Source: Rhizobium sp. 2MFCol3.1 (lineage in GTDB: Bacteria > Pseudomonadota > Alphaproteobacteria > Rhizobiales > Rhizobiaceae). Taken from it: DNA of 64,000 bases. The notes under the pieces were generated by a model. The model was not told the origin of the DNA. It ran no database searches and saw nothing but the letters and a program-made list of their open reading frames with translations. The position numbers were made by a program, and so were the translations under genes. The DNA lies in contig NZ_KB898372.1 in NCBI RefSeq assembly GCF_000377565.1, positions 1 to 64,000 on the forward strand, given 5' to 3'. This document shows, in pieces, positions 34,016 to 42,370 of this stretch. Numbering within the stretch: the stretch's first letter is position 1; every line of letters starts with the position of its first letter.

Positions 34016-34282
34016 GGCGCCAAACGATCTGGTTTGAACGGCTATCCCTTTCAAGATCCGCTTCAAAAATTTTTTGCCGACCGCAAGTTTGGTATCGTCA
34101 ATGCACCTATCGGCTGACAACGCAATGTCGGTAAGCGGCATCCTCGCTAAATACCCGCTCAGCATTTGGGGTCTTTCGCCTTCCAGTTCCTCGACATTTA
34201 ATTGGATCACTTCCGCATAGTCGCAGACATCGTCGAGACCCGGCCCCACCCCAGACGAGAGCCGGCCTGCGGCGCTTTGCAA
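34007..34282 (-). CDS. Possible small hypothetical protein, maybe decayed
   Basis: A 91-codon frame from a TTG, with protein-like content (GLDDVCDYAEVIQLNVEELE, GKKFLKRILKGIAVQ). In the same frame further upstream, separated by one stop at about 34283, is ILDAKIARREEVMVDVML, which suggests a longer gene interrupted by a stop codon. I recognise no family. It overlaps the distal leader of hsp20. The rest of 34016-34454 shows nothing else. Confidence 0.3.
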   Translation of the reverse strand: MQSAAGRLSSGVGPGLDDVCDYAEVIQLNVEELEGERPQMLSGYLARMPLTDIALSADRCIDDTKLAVGKKFLKRILKGIAVQTRSFGASR

Positions 34283-34454
34283 TCACAGCATCACATCGAC
34301 CATGACCTCTTCCCTGCGGGCGATCTTGGCATCCAAATGATTTTAGACACTCCGCTTCTCGTTCTTCCATTCCTCACAGACGTTGAAGGCGATCGCCCCT
34401 GGTCAAGGCCGATCGGTAGGGATAGTGAGGAGGTGGAAATCTCAGTTTCAAGAG

Positions 34455-34727
34455 TTAGTGCATCTTGAATTCGCCATCGACACGGCGCCATTGGTTCGGC
34501 CCGATCAAGTGCTGGTGGCTATAGCGAACCGAGTGAAGAGGACCATCGAGGGTGGCTTTCCAAAAGTCCAGAAACTTGTGCATCTGAGGAAAATCCGGGG
34601 CGAGATCGTAGTCCTGCCAGACGTAGGTCTGCAGGACGGATCCAAAGTCCGGGATGCGATAGAGAATATGGGCGGTGGTCAAGCCGTAGCCGTTCAGTTG
34701 GCGTTCGAGGTCCGTTGAGAATTGCAT
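34455..34727 (-). CDS. usg: Usg family protein
   Basis: A 90-residue protein of the alphaproteobacterial Usg family: LERQLNGYGLTTAHILYRIP, LQTYVWQDYDLAPDFPQMHK, FLDFWKATLDGPLHSVRYSH and QHLIGPNQWRRVDGEF. The name comes from an 'upstream gene' described near tryptophan genes; its function is unknown. The ATG at 34727 has GGAGATGAAG upstream. It faces groESL across a 275-base gap and may share its heat-linked control region. Confidence 0.9.
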   Translation of the reverse strand: MQFSTDLERQLNGYGLTTAHILYRIPDFGSVLQTYVWQDYDLAPDFPQMHKFLDFWKATLDGPLHSVRYSHQHLIGPNQWRRVDGEFKMH

Positions 34728-34829
34728 GCTTCATCTCCGTTTCGTAACGCGATGATGGTGATCCAAAACGTTGCCCCGATCAACAGAATCGAGGAACCCC
34801 GCGTCGATTTTCTGCGCTTTTTCAGCATG

Positions 34830-34856
34830 TTAGCAGCAATCATAGCTGAGTGCTAA
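34830..34856. promoter_or_regulatory. Degenerate CIRCE element upstream of groESL
   Basis: TTAGCAGCA - nine bases - GAGTGCTAA. The right arm is a perfect match to the HrcA-binding CIRCE consensus (TTAGCACTC-N9-GAGTGCTAA); the left arm matches six of nine. Confidence 0.6.
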
Positions 34857-34874
34857 TTTTTCGCAGCGCCCCTC

Positions 34875-34903
34875 TTGAAATTGGAAAATCCCGAAAATAA
34901 ATT
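34875..34903 (+). promoter_or_regulatory. Candidate promoter of groESL
   Basis: TTGAAA (34875-34880) and TAAATT (34898-34903) are separated by 17 bases, 100 bases before groES. CTCTTGAAA also resembles a heat-shock sigma -35 box, but the -10 spacing fits the housekeeping form better. Confidence 0.45.
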
Positions 34904-35002
34904 TTTCGCGCGAACGCTCGATGAGGTTCGCACCTGCCCGGACTGGTCATCCGGTCCGGCCAGGGCATTCAACGTCATCATTTTTGCTCAACGGAGGAAA
35001 AC

Positions 35003-35317
35003 ATGTCGTTCCGACCGCTTCATGACCGCATTCTTGTCCGCCGGGTTGAATCCCAGGAGAAAACCAAGGGCGGCATCATCATTCCCGATACTGCCAAGGA
35101 AAAGCCGTCCGAGGGCGAGGTCGTCGCAGTTGGCACTGGCGCTCGTAACGAGGCAGGCCAGATCCAGGCGCTCGACGTCAAGCCCGGCGACCGCATCTTG
35201 TTCGGCAAATGGTCCGGCACCGAGATCAAGATCAACGGTGAAGACTTGCTGATCATGAAGGAAAGCGACGTATTGGGTATCATCGAAGCCCAGGCCGAGC
35301 AGAAAAAAGCGGCCTAA
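35003..35317 (+). CDS. groES: Co-chaperonin GroES
   Basis: A 104-residue heptameric co-chaperonin: FRPLHDRILVRRVESQEKTK at the N-terminus, the mobile loop GGIIIPDTAKEKPSEG, and DRILFGKWSGTEIKINGEDL. It caps the GroEL chamber. The gene starts with a strong GGAGGAAA site and is followed 54 bases later by groEL. Complete and unremarkable. Confidence 0.97.
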   Translation: MSFRPLHDRILVRRVESQEKTKGGIIIPDTAKEKPSEGEVVAVGTGARNEAGQIQALDVKPGDRILFGKWSGTEIKINGEDLLIMKESDVLGIIEAQAEQKKAA

Positions 35318-35371
35318 TCCGTCCTACCGCCAACCATCAGTCAAATAGCTGCCTATAGAGGAGTTAGATAA

Positions 35372-37000
35372 ATGGCTGCAAAAGAAGTCAAATTCCACAC
35401 TGACGCCCGTGAACGCATGCTGCGCGGGGTCGACGTTCTCGCCAACGCTGTGAAGGTAACGCTTGGTCCGAAGGGCCGCAACGTGGTGGTCGACAAGTCC
35501 TTCGGCGCGCCGCGCATCACCAAGGACGGTGTATCGGTCGCCAAGGAAATCGAACTCGAGGACAAGTTCGAAAACATGGGTGCCCAGATGCTGCGCGAAG
35601 TGGCGTCGAAGACCAACGATCTTGCCGGCGACGGCACCACGACGGCGACCGTTCTAGCCCAGGCAATCGTCAAGGAGGGTGCCAAAGCGGTTGCCTCAGG
35701 CATGAACCCGATGGACCTGAAGCGTGGCATCGATATCGCCGTGGACGCTATCGTCAAGGAGCTGAAGACCAACGCCCGTAAGATTACCAGCAATTCGGAA
35801 ATCGCCCAGGTGGGCACGATCTCGGCCAATGGTGATGAGGAAATTGGTAAGTACCTCGCCGAAGCCATGGAGAAGGTCGGCAACGAAGGTGTCATCACAG
35901 TCGAGGAAGCCAAGACCGCAGAAACCGAGCTCGAAGTTGTCGAGGGCATGCAGTTTGATCGAGGTTACCTCAGCCCTTACTTCGTCACCAACCAAGATAA
36001 AATGCGGGTCGAACTGGAAGACCCCTATATCCTTATCCACGAAAAGAAGCTTTCGAACCTGCAGGCCATGCTTCCGGTTCTGGAAGCGGTCGTTCAGTCC
36101 GGCAAACCGCTCCTAATCATCGCCGAAGATGTCGAAGGCGAAGCGCTGGCCACCCTCGTGGTCAATAAGCTGCGCGGCGGTCTGAAGATTGCCGCCGTCA
36201 AGGCTCCGGGCTTCGGTGACCGCCGTAAGGCCATGCTGGAAGACATCGCTATCCTTACGGGTGGCACTGTTATCTCCGAGGATCTCGGTATCAAGCTCGA
36301 GAGCGTGACACTGAACATGCTCGGCCGGGCAAAGAAGGTGGCCATCGAGAAGGAGAACACGACCATCATCGATGGCATCGGCTCGAAGGCCGAGATCGAC
36401 GGCCGCGTCGCGCAGATCCGTGCTCAGATTGAGGAAACGACCTCCGACTACGACCGCGAAAAACTGCAAGAACGGCTTGCCAAGCTCGCCGGCGGCGTCG
36501 CGGTCATCCGGGTTGGCGGTTCGACGGAAATCGAGGTCAAGGAGAAGAAGGACCGCGTCGACGACGCGCTTCATGCAACTCGCGCGGCCGTCGAGGAAGG
36601 CATACTGCCCGGCGGTGGTGTTGCTCTGCTTCGCGCGGTCAAGTCTCTCGACAATCTCGCCACGCCCAACCAGGATCAAAAGGTCGGCATCGACATCGTC
36701 CGGCGTGCCATCGAGGCACCCGTGCGGCAGATCGCAGAAAATGCCGGTGCGGAAGGCTCGGTTATCGTGGGCAAGTTGCGGGAGAAAACCGACTTCTCTT
36801 TCGGCTGGAATGCCCAGACGGGCGAATACGGTGATCTTTATGCTCAAGGCGTCATCGACCCCGCCAAGGTCGTGCGGACCGCGCTTCAGGATGCCGCATC
36901 CGTCGCTGGTCTCCTTGTGACCACGGAAGCGATGATCGCCGAAAAGCCGAAGAAGGACGCCGCACCGGCTCTGCCGACCGGTGCCGGAATGGACTATTAA
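35372..37000 (+). CDS. groEL: Chaperonin GroEL
   Basis: A 542-residue chaperonin with all expected blocks: VTLGPKGRNVVVDKSFG, AGDGTTTATVLAQAI (ATP-hydrolysis region), KAPGFGDRRKAMLEDIAILT and GGVALLRAVK. The C-terminal tail is ALPTGAGMDY and lacks the Gly-Gly-Met repeats of housekeeping GroELs, as in several secondary rhizobial copies. It sits in one operon with groES, with CIRCE-like control upstream. I infer a secondary chaperonin, perhaps with a narrow client range. Confidence 0.97.
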   Translation: MAAKEVKFHTDARERMLRGVDVLANAVKVTLGPKGRNVVVDKSFGAPRITKDGVSVAKEIELEDKFENMGAQMLREVASKTNDLAGDGTTTATVLAQAIVKEGAKAVASGMNPMDLKRGIDIAVDAIVKELKTNARKITSNSEIAQVGTISANGDEEIGKYLAEAMEKVGNEGVITVEEAKTAETELEVVEGMQFDRGYLSPYFVTNQDKMRVELEDPYILIHEKKLSNLQAMLPVLEAVVQSGKPLLIIAEDVEGEALATLVVNKLRGGLKIAAVKAPGFGDRRKAMLEDIAILTGGTVISEDLGIKLESVTLNMLGRAKKVAIEKENTTIIDGIGSKAEIDGRVAQIRAQIEETTSDYDREKLQERLAKLAGGVAVIRVGGSTEIEVKEKKDRVDDALHATRAAVEEGILPGGGVALLRAVKSLDNLATPNQDQKVGIDIVRRAIEAPVRQIAENAGAEGSVIVGKLREKTDFSFGWNAQTGEYGDLYAQGVIDPAKVVRTALQDAASVAGLLVTTEAMIAEKPKKDAAPALPTGAGMDY

Positions 37001-37007
37001 GCAGGAT

Positions 37008-37030
37008 TGCCCGCCAAAAATTGGCGGGCA
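37008..37030. terminator. Hairpin directly after groEL
   Basis: TGCCCGCC / GGCGGGCA stem with loop AAAAATT, eight bases after the groEL stop. It lies before the small gene at 37049 and may be an attenuator. Confidence 0.6.
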
Positions 37031-37048
37031 TTCCAGGCTAAGGATCAG

Positions 37049-37237
37049 ATGGCAAACAATCTTACAAAGGAAGATCTGCGCATCTGCGTCGATGTCGTTA
37101 AGACGATCGCACGTGAACGCGGAACAGCCAAGGACCCGGCGGCGGTCGCGGAACTCATGAGTGCAGTTGCCCGCAATTATAACAGGGGCGTCCGCAGCTT
37201 CGAACAACTGATAGCCGCCATGAAGGCCGGCACCTGA
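37049..37237 (+). CDS. Small hypothetical protein downstream of groEL
   Basis: A 62-residue helical protein, LTKEDLRICVDVVKTIARER followed by AVAELMSAVARNYNRGVRSF. The ATG at 37049 follows TAAGGA. The family is unknown to me. It lies 48 bases after groEL and may be part of the heat-shock transcript beyond a hairpin. The charged amphipathic helices suggest a small binding protein, but no more can be said. Confidence 0.6.
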   Translation: MANNLTKEDLRICVDVVKTIARERGTAKDPAAVAELMSAVARNYNRGVRSFEQLIAAMKAGT

Positions 37238-37240
37238 CAG

Positions 37241-37273
37241 GAAGCGCCTGGCTGATAACCGGCCGAGCGCTTC
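37241..37273. terminator. Hairpin at the end of the groESL unit
   Basis: GAAGCGC ... GCGCTTC with an inner GGC/GGCC-like pairing, three bases after the small gene's stop and followed by TTAT. Likely transcription end. Confidence 0.5.
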
Positions 37274-37430
37274 TTATACGCTCCACCGCGCGGTGCACTG
37301 CGGATGGACTAGGATTCGGCCGAATGGCCTGCCGACGCCTCCATAAAACATCCACTGCAATCAACGGGTCAAGCAGTCGGGAATTCGTCGCAACGGCGTG
37401 TTCGACCTTGCAAAGGATATCGATCGAAGA

Positions 37431-38375
37431 CTAATAGCCGCGATTGAAATCGATCCCATCGGGCAGAAGACCATCTGCGCGGTACTGAACAATCCTGTCA
37501 GCGACAATCTGCGCGGCAGTTGACGGATTGGTGGGAGCCGAAATGTGTGGCAGTACGGTCACCCCGCGGTGCCCCCATAGAGAGCTCTTCCCATCGAGGG
37601 GTTCGTTCTCGAAGACGTCAAGCACTGCGTGCTTCAAGGCGCCGGTGTCGAGTGCGGCAACGAGATCAAGCGTTTTAATAATGCGGCCACGCCCAAAATT
37701 AATGAAGCCAGCATTCGCGGGCAGCAGCTCAAACTCGCGCGTGCCGAGGAGAGCGGTCGTTTCGGCCGTCAGCGGCAACAAGCAAACCACGATGTCGGAT
37801 GCCTTTAGCATGGCTTCCAAGCCCCCCGGGCCGAAGTAGGTCGTCACACCCTCGACCTTCTTCTCGGTCCGGCTCCAGCCACTGACCGCAAAACCCGCTA
37901 GCTGCAACTGCTGGGCGGCGGCGCGACCAAGAGCCCCCAGTCCCAATAGGCCGACCCGGGTGTCGGGTGCCGATCGGTAGGGGAGTTGCTGCCAAAGACC
38001 TTGGCGTTGCTGCAGGCCATAGGCCGGCATGTCGCGGGAGAGATAAAGCGTCCAGGCGAGCACAGCCTCGGCCATGGTTCGCGCAAGATCCGGGTCGATG
38101 AGGCGCACGATCGGATGCGAGAAACCTTTGAGTTCCAGAACCAGCCGCTCGACGCCCGCCCAAAGGCTATGAACCCATTTCAGGTTCGGCAGCCGCCCGA
38201 GATCGACAGGATCGGGATTGGCGACGATCGCGATATCGACGCGGTCAAGCTCTTCGGTCGACAGCGCATGAATGGGACGGATGGTTTCACGTGGCATAGC
38301 CGCACTGAGGACTGTGAGCCAGTTGTCTTCGGCTGCTTTGGATAAGCGCGTGATAAGCGCGACGCGAGACGACAT
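37431..38375 (-). CDS. Glyoxylate/hydroxypyruvate reductase A (GhrA-like)
   Basis: A 314-residue 2-hydroxyacid dehydrogenase of the GhrA type: LPNLKWVHSLWAGVERLV near residues 65-85, nucleotide site VGLLGLGALGRAAAQQLQL, the catalytic Arg in NFGRGRIIKTLDLVAAL, and VLPHISAPTNPSTAAQIVAD with the catalytic His. It reduces glyoxylate or hydroxypyruvate or a related 2-keto acid. Start at 38375 or 38390; the former fits the usual N-terminus. A strong hairpin separates it from the binding-protein gene upstream, so expression with that operon is uncertain. Confidence 0.85.
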   Translation of the reverse strand: MSSRVALITRLSKAAEDNWLTVLSAAMPRETIRPIHALSTEELDRVDIAIVANPDPVDLGRLPNLKWVHSLWAGVERLVLELKGFSHPIVRLIDPDLARTMAEAVLAWTLYLSRDMPAYGLQQRQGLWQQLPYRSAPDTRVGLLGLGALGRAAAQQLQLAGFAVSGWSRTEKKVEGVTTYFGPGGLEAMLKASDIVVCLLPLTAETTALLGTREFELLPANAGFINFGRGRIIKTLDLVAALDTGALKHAVLDVFENEPLDGKSSLWGHRGVTVLPHISAPTNPSTAAQIVADRIVQYRADGLLPDGIDFNRGY

Positions 38376-38430
38376 CGATATGCTCTGCATGGGTTGCCCG
38401 TTGTGGACGCCGGGGGGTACTAAGAAGGAA

Positions 38431-38455
38431 GGCCGGGCACTTTTTGTGCCCGGCC
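38431..38455. terminator. Strong hairpin behind the binding-protein gene
   Basis: A perfect 10-bp stem GGCCGGGCAC / GTGCCCGGCC with loop TTTTT, ten bases beyond the binding-protein stop on the minus strand. Likely ends or attenuates the 42370-38465 operon. Confidence 0.7.
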
Positions 38456-38464
38456 AGGCGATCA

Positions 38465-39253
38465 TTACTGAATGGTCTTGATCGGGTCCTTGGGTGTCGG
38501 ATCAAATCCGACCAGATCGGTGGTCAGCTTGGCGTAGGTGCCGTCGGCAACCATGTCGGCCAGTGCCTTATTGACTGCCTCGACCAGATGCGGCTTGCCC
38601 TTCTTGAAGGCGAAGCCCTTCTGGACATGGCTGACATAATCGTCGGTCATGGTCAGCGGCATTTTCGCGGACTTGATGGCGTATGCAGCGGCGATCGCAT
38701 CGGTGATGACAGCGTCGACATTGCCGTTGACGAGGTCCTGCATGGCATCGGATTCGGCCTTGTAGCCCTTGGCGGTCGCGCCCTTCTCTTCGGCGATCTT
38801 CGTCCAGCTCGAGGCGACAAGGGCACCGACCGTCTTGCCTTTGAGATCGGCAGCACTCTTGATTGCGGAACCATTGGGCACGACGATACGGCCACCGGAT
38901 TCCAGCCATCCGTTCGAGAAGGTGACCTGCTGCTGACGGGCCTCGGTGATGTCCATGGCGGCGCTGATGACATCGTACTGGTCCGCCTGAAGGCCGACGA
39001 GCAGCGAATCCCATTTGATCAGGACGGGCGTGTATTCGAGGTTGAGGCGCTTTGCGACTTCCGTCATGACGCGGATTTCGAGGCCATCGAGCTTGCCGTC
39101 AGGTGCGCGCATGCTGAACGGCGCGTAGGTGCCTTCCGTGGCGACCATCAGCTTGCCAGGCTGCAGGAGTTCAAGGTCGGCAGCGTGGGCGATGGAGCTC
39201 ACGGCCATGCCCGCAAGTGCGGCGGCGGTGATGATCAGAGACTTCAATTTCAT
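38465..39253 (-). CDS. Periplasmic solute-binding protein (PAAT, operon 3)
   Basis: A 262-residue SBP family 3 protein. Signal peptide MKLKSLIITAAALAGMAVSS (cleavage near AHAAD), then KLMVATEGTYAPFSMRAPDG, LDGLEIRVMTEVAKRLNLEY and GLQADQYDVISAAMDITEAR, and EKGATAKGYKAESDAMQDLV. The Arg after AMDITEA and the acidic DGLEIRV residue fit an alpha-amino-acid-type ligand. It is the last gene of an operon with agmatinase, permease, ATPase and DUF1989 genes; only one permease gene is visible. Confidence 0.88.
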   Translation of the reverse strand: MKLKSLIITAAALAGMAVSSIAHAADLELLQPGKLMVATEGTYAPFSMRAPDGKLDGLEIRVMTEVAKRLNLEYTPVLIKWDSLLVGLQADQYDVISAAMDITEARQQQVTFSNGWLESGGRIVVPNGSAIKSAADLKGKTVGALVASSWTKIAEEKGATAKGYKAESDAMQDLVNGNVDAVITDAIAAAYAIKSAKMPLTMTDDYVSHVQKGFAFKKGKPHLVEAVNKALADMVADGTYAKLTTDLVGFDPTPKDPIKTIQ

Positions 39254-39313
39254 GGTCAGTTCCCTTTTATGTTGTTTCGGTGCATTCACTCGGCGTCGCG
39301 CCGCCGGTTTTCG

Positions 39314-40273
39314 TCAGCCCTCCGCGTGAGCGCGTTGGGAAGCAAGCAAAGCCATCAGCTCCGCCGTCACGGTGGCGGCCATCAAGGCGGTGATCTGTCC
39401 TGGCCCGTCGTAAAGCGGATTGGCCTCAACCACGTCGCAGCCGACGAGGTTGAGGTCGTTAAGGGCGCGCAGGATTTGAAGCGTCTCGCGCGCCGTCGGT
39501 CCACCCGCCTCGGGGGTCTGGACCGCGGGTGCCGCAGACGGATCGATGAAATCCATGTCGAAGGATATGAAGGTCGGGCGCCCACCGACGCGATCGGCGA
39601 TCCGCTGTGCTAGACCACGAGGACCGAGATCGAGTGCATCGTCAGTCGTCAGCACCTCGTAGCCGAGATCGATCGATTGGCTGATATCGTCCCTCTGGAA
39701 CAGCGAGCCGCGCATGCCGATCTGGATCGAGTGCGCGGGATCGATGATCGCTTCCTCGGCGCCACGACGAAACGGCGTTCCCGCGCTGTATTTCTTGCCG
39801 GCGAAATACTTGTCCCAGGTGTCCGTGTGGGAATCGAAATGAACAAGCGCGATCGGGCCATGAACCTTGGCGAGCGCCCGGATCTCGGCAAGCGTGATCG
39901 AGTGATCGCCGCCGATCGCGAAGGGGACGATGCCGGCATTGACCAGAGCCGCGACCGACTCCCCGATGCGCTCCAGGGATTCGATCTCGTATCCCGGCAC
40001 GACGTTGGCATCGCCGACATCGGCCACAACAAGCTCTTCGAAGACGTTGATGTTGCCGCGATACGGGTTGATCGGACGCAGCATCACCGACATGGCGCGC
40101 ACCGCGTTCGGTGCGAAGCGCGCGCCGGTGCGATACGGACCGCCGGAATCGGAGGGGAGCCCGATCACGGCCGCATCCAGCCCGCTCAGCGTCGTCGCCT
40201 GCGGCAGGCGCATGAAGGTCGGAACGCCGCAGAACCGTGGTGTTTCAAGCGAGTCGATCGGAAGGACACTCAT
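39314..40273 (-). CDS. Agmatinase-family ureohydrolase
   Basis: A 319-residue binuclear-manganese ureohydrolase. All ligands are present: His124 (GGDHS), Asp147/His149/Asp151 (HFDSHTD), Asp239 and Asp241 (SFDMDFIDP). The family includes agmatinase, guanidinobutyrase and guanidinopropionase, which release urea from a guanidino group. Agmatinase itself cannot be separated from guanidino-acid hydrolases by these motifs. Its place inside a PAAT operon beside a DUF1989 protein suggests an imported guanidino compound. Confidence 0.88.
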   Translation of the reverse strand: MSVLPIDSLETPRFCGVPTFMRLPQATTLSGLDAAVIGLPSDSGGPYRTGARFAPNAVRAMSVMLRPINPYRGNINVFEELVVADVGDANVVPGYEIESLERIGESVAALVNAGIVPFAIGGDHSITLAEIRALAKVHGPIALVHFDSHTDTWDKYFAGKKYSAGTPFRRGAEEAIIDPAHSIQIGMRGSLFQRDDISQSIDLGYEVLTTDDALDLGPRGLAQRIADRVGGRPTFISFDMDFIDPSAAPAVQTPEAGGPTARETLQILRALNDLNLVGCDVVEANPLYDGPGQITALMAATVTAELMALLASQRAHAEG

Positions 40274-40281
40274 GGCTCACC

Positions 40282-40938
40282 TCAACCCAGGTTCGCGTAG
40301 CGTCGCTCAAGCCAGGAGGCGACGAATGTGAGGATCGTGGTCAGGACGAGATAGATGACCGCCACGGCGATGTAGAATTCGAAGGGACGGAAGGTCGCCG
40401 CGATCAACGTCTGTGCGTAAAGCGTCAGCTCGACGACGGTGATGGTCGAGAGAAGCGAGGTGTTCTTCAGCGTCGAAATCGCCTCGTTGGTGACGGCGGG
40501 CAGAACGATGCGGAAGACCTGCGGCAGGATGATCGTGCGCATCGTCTCGCTCGGGCTGAAGCCAAGCGCCAGGGCCGATTCATTCTGGCCGCGCGGGATG
40601 GCGTTCAGGCCACCGCGGATGATTTCGGCAACATAGGCGCCGCTGTTGATACCGAGCGCGATGACACCGGCGGTAAACGGCGAAAGCCGGATGCCTATCT
40701 GCGGCAGGCCGAAATAGATGATGAAGACCTGGATCAGCGTCGGCGTGCCGCGAATGAACCAGATATAGAAGCCCGCCGCCACGCGCGCGGATTTCCATTT
40801 GGAACGCTGCGCCAGCGCTGCCAGAAGGCCGCATGCCCAGCTGACGACGATCGTCAGGATCGTCAGGCCGAATACCGTCCATGCGGCTTCAAGAAAGCCT
40901 GGACCATAAAGCTGAACTTCTTCGATAAAACCGCTCAT
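40282..40938 (-). CDS. PAAT-type ABC transporter permease (operon 3)
   Basis: A 218-residue inner-membrane permease: VFGLTILTIVVSWACGLLAA near the N-terminus, the IRGTPTLIQVFIIYFGLPQ block and EAA loop NAIPRGQNESALALGFSPSE with TIILPQVFRIV. Its start codon overlaps the ATPase stop by one base (TAATG), and it ends nine bases before the agmatinase start. It probably works as a homodimer. Confidence 0.9.
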   Translation of the reverse strand: MSGFIEEVQLYGPGFLEAAWTVFGLTILTIVVSWACGLLAALAQRSKWKSARVAAGFYIWFIRGTPTLIQVFIIYFGLPQIGIRLSPFTAGVIALGINSGAYVAEIIRGGLNAIPRGQNESALALGFSPSETMRTIILPQVFRIVLPAVTNEAISTLKNTSLLSTITVVELTLYAQTLIAATFRPFEFYIAVAVIYLVLTTILTFVASWLERRYANLG

Positions 40939-41747
40939 TACGCCTGCGCTCCCTGACCTTGATCGTTCGAGAAGGAATGACCAACGTCGTCATGCAGGAT
41001 GCGATGAAGGAACTGCTTCAGGCGGTCGCTTTCGGGATGCCTCAGAATATCCGGCGGCCCCTCTTCGGCGATCACGCCCTTGTCGAAAAACAGGACGCGC
41101 GAAGAGACGTCGCGCGCGAAGGCGATCTCGTGGGTAACGAGCAGCATGGTCATGCCCTCGGACGCCAGAGATGCCATCAAAACCAGAACTTCGTGGACGA
41201 GCTCGGGATCGAGCGCCGAGGTGACCTCGTCGAACAGCATCAGGCGCGGCTTCATGGCAAGCGCACGGGCGATCGCCACGCGCTGCTGTTGGCCGCCCGA
41301 CAGGCGCGACGGATAGCTATGGCGCTTTTCGAACAGGCCGATGCGCGACAGAAGTGCCTCCGCCTCCTCGATTGCCTGCGCACGCGGCAGCTTCAAGAGA
41401 CGGATCGGCGCATGCGTGACGTTTTCGAGCACCGTCATGTGCGGCCAGAGATTGTAGCTCTGGAACACCATGCCGACGCGCGCCCGCAAGGACTGCAGCT
41501 GCGACGGCGTGGGGAAGAAGCGCGAGGCCGGACGGAAATCGAAGGAAAGGCCTTCAAAGTCCATGAAGCCCGACTGCGGCATTTCCAGCGCGTTGATCGA
41601 TCGCAGGAAGGTGCTCTTGCCGGAGCCGCTGGCGCCGATGATGGAAACCACCTCGCCTGCCTTGACGTCCAGTGAAACGCCTTTCAGCACTTCGTTCTCG
41701 CCGAAGCTCTTGCGGATTTCGCGCAGTTTTAGAAGCGGTTCGCTCAT
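40938..41747 (-). CDS. PAAT-type ABC transporter ATP-binding protein (operon 3)
   Basis: A 269-residue ATPase: Walker A (GASGSGKST), Q-loop (VFQSYNLWPH), signature LSGGQQQR, Walker B (LMLFDEVTSALDPE), THEIA. A slightly long helical insert (FDFRPASRFFPTPSQLQSL) follows Walker A. The ATG at 41747 overlaps the DUF1989 stop by four bases, so I reject the long upstream frame. It drives uptake with the neighbouring permease. Confidence 0.92.
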   Translation of the reverse strand: MSEPLLKLREIRKSFGENEVLKGVSLDVKAGEVVSIIGASGSGKSTFLRSINALEMPQSGFMDFEGLSFDFRPASRFFPTPSQLQSLRARVGMVFQSYNLWPHMTVLENVTHAPIRLLKLPRAQAIEEAEALLSRIGLFEKRHSYPSRLSGGQQQRVAIARALAMKPRLMLFDEVTSALDPELVHEVLVLMASLASEGMTMLLVTHEIAFARDVSSRVLFFDKGVIAEEGPPDILRHPESDRLKQFLHRILHDDVGHSFSNDQGQGAQA

Positions 41748-42370
41748 GCTGGCACCTCCGACGGATAGGCATCGAGAATGTTCACCGCCACGTCGCGCGG
41801 GGTGCGCGCGGCGCCGTTGATCGGCGTGATGTCTTGCGGACAGGCGGAGAGAACGAAGATCAGATCCATCTCGGCGCGCATGACGACGTAGTCGCCGGCA
41901 GCGGTATCCGGCGGGACGCGATCGACGGTGCCATCGGAAGTGACCGGCACATTCATGAAGAGGTTCAGCGAGGCTGGCGTGAAGGGCATTTCGATACCCA
42001 CGTCGGAGAGCGCCTCGTGGAAATTGTCGGTGCAGCTGCGGTGATATTCCTGGCATCCGAGTTGCTGATAGAGCTCGCGATTGCATGGGCAGAGCAATGT
42101 GTCGTGCCTCACCTTGGCGCTATCTGCGACCATCGTCAGCATCGGGCGGCGGCGGGAGCTCATCAGCGCCATACCCTCGGTGAAGAAGATATTGCTGTTC
42201 ATTGAACGCGTGTGATCGAGCGAAGACGTCTCGAAGTGATCACTGTCGGCAAGTGCCCAGGCATCGACGACCTGGTTGCCGTGGGTGTTCGTCACGAGGG
42301 CAAATTGCCCCGCCTTCATCCTGAAGGAGCGCCCTCTGGAGGCGGGCACGATGTCTGCGTCTAGGCTCAT
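41744..42370 (-). CDS. DUF1989 protein (urea-carboxylase-associated family)
   Basis: A 208-residue DUF1989 protein. The middle shows the conserved Cys/His cluster CPCNRELYQQLGCQEYHRSC near residues 94-113, probably a metal site, with NLFMNVPVTSDGTVDRVPPD later. Known members sit beside urea or guanidine carboxylase genes, and a pair of them acts as carboxyguanidine deiminase. No carboxylase is visible here, and there is one copy only. ATG 42370 is chosen; a TTG at 42424 would add 18 residues. It begins the operon that imports and hydrolyses the guanidino-type substrate. Confidence 0.82.
   Translation of the reverse strand: MSLDADIVPASRGRSFRMKAGQFALVTNTHGNQVVDAWALADSDHFETSSLDHTRSMNSNIFFTEGMALMSSRRRPMLTMVADSAKVRHDTLLCPCNRELYQQLGCQEYHRSCTDNFHEALSDVGIEMPFTPASLNLFMNVPVTSDGTVDRVPPDTAAGDYVVMRAEMDLIFVLSACPQDITPINGAARTPRDVAVNILDAYPSEVPA

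Noticed and set aside
36113..37207. 364-codon minus-strand frame opposite groEL
   Set aside because: It is a long antisense shadow of the GC-rich groEL gene.
38444..39613. 389-codon plus-strand frame opposite the binding protein and agmatinase
   Set aside because: Antisense shadow; residues are Arg/Gly-rich without motif.
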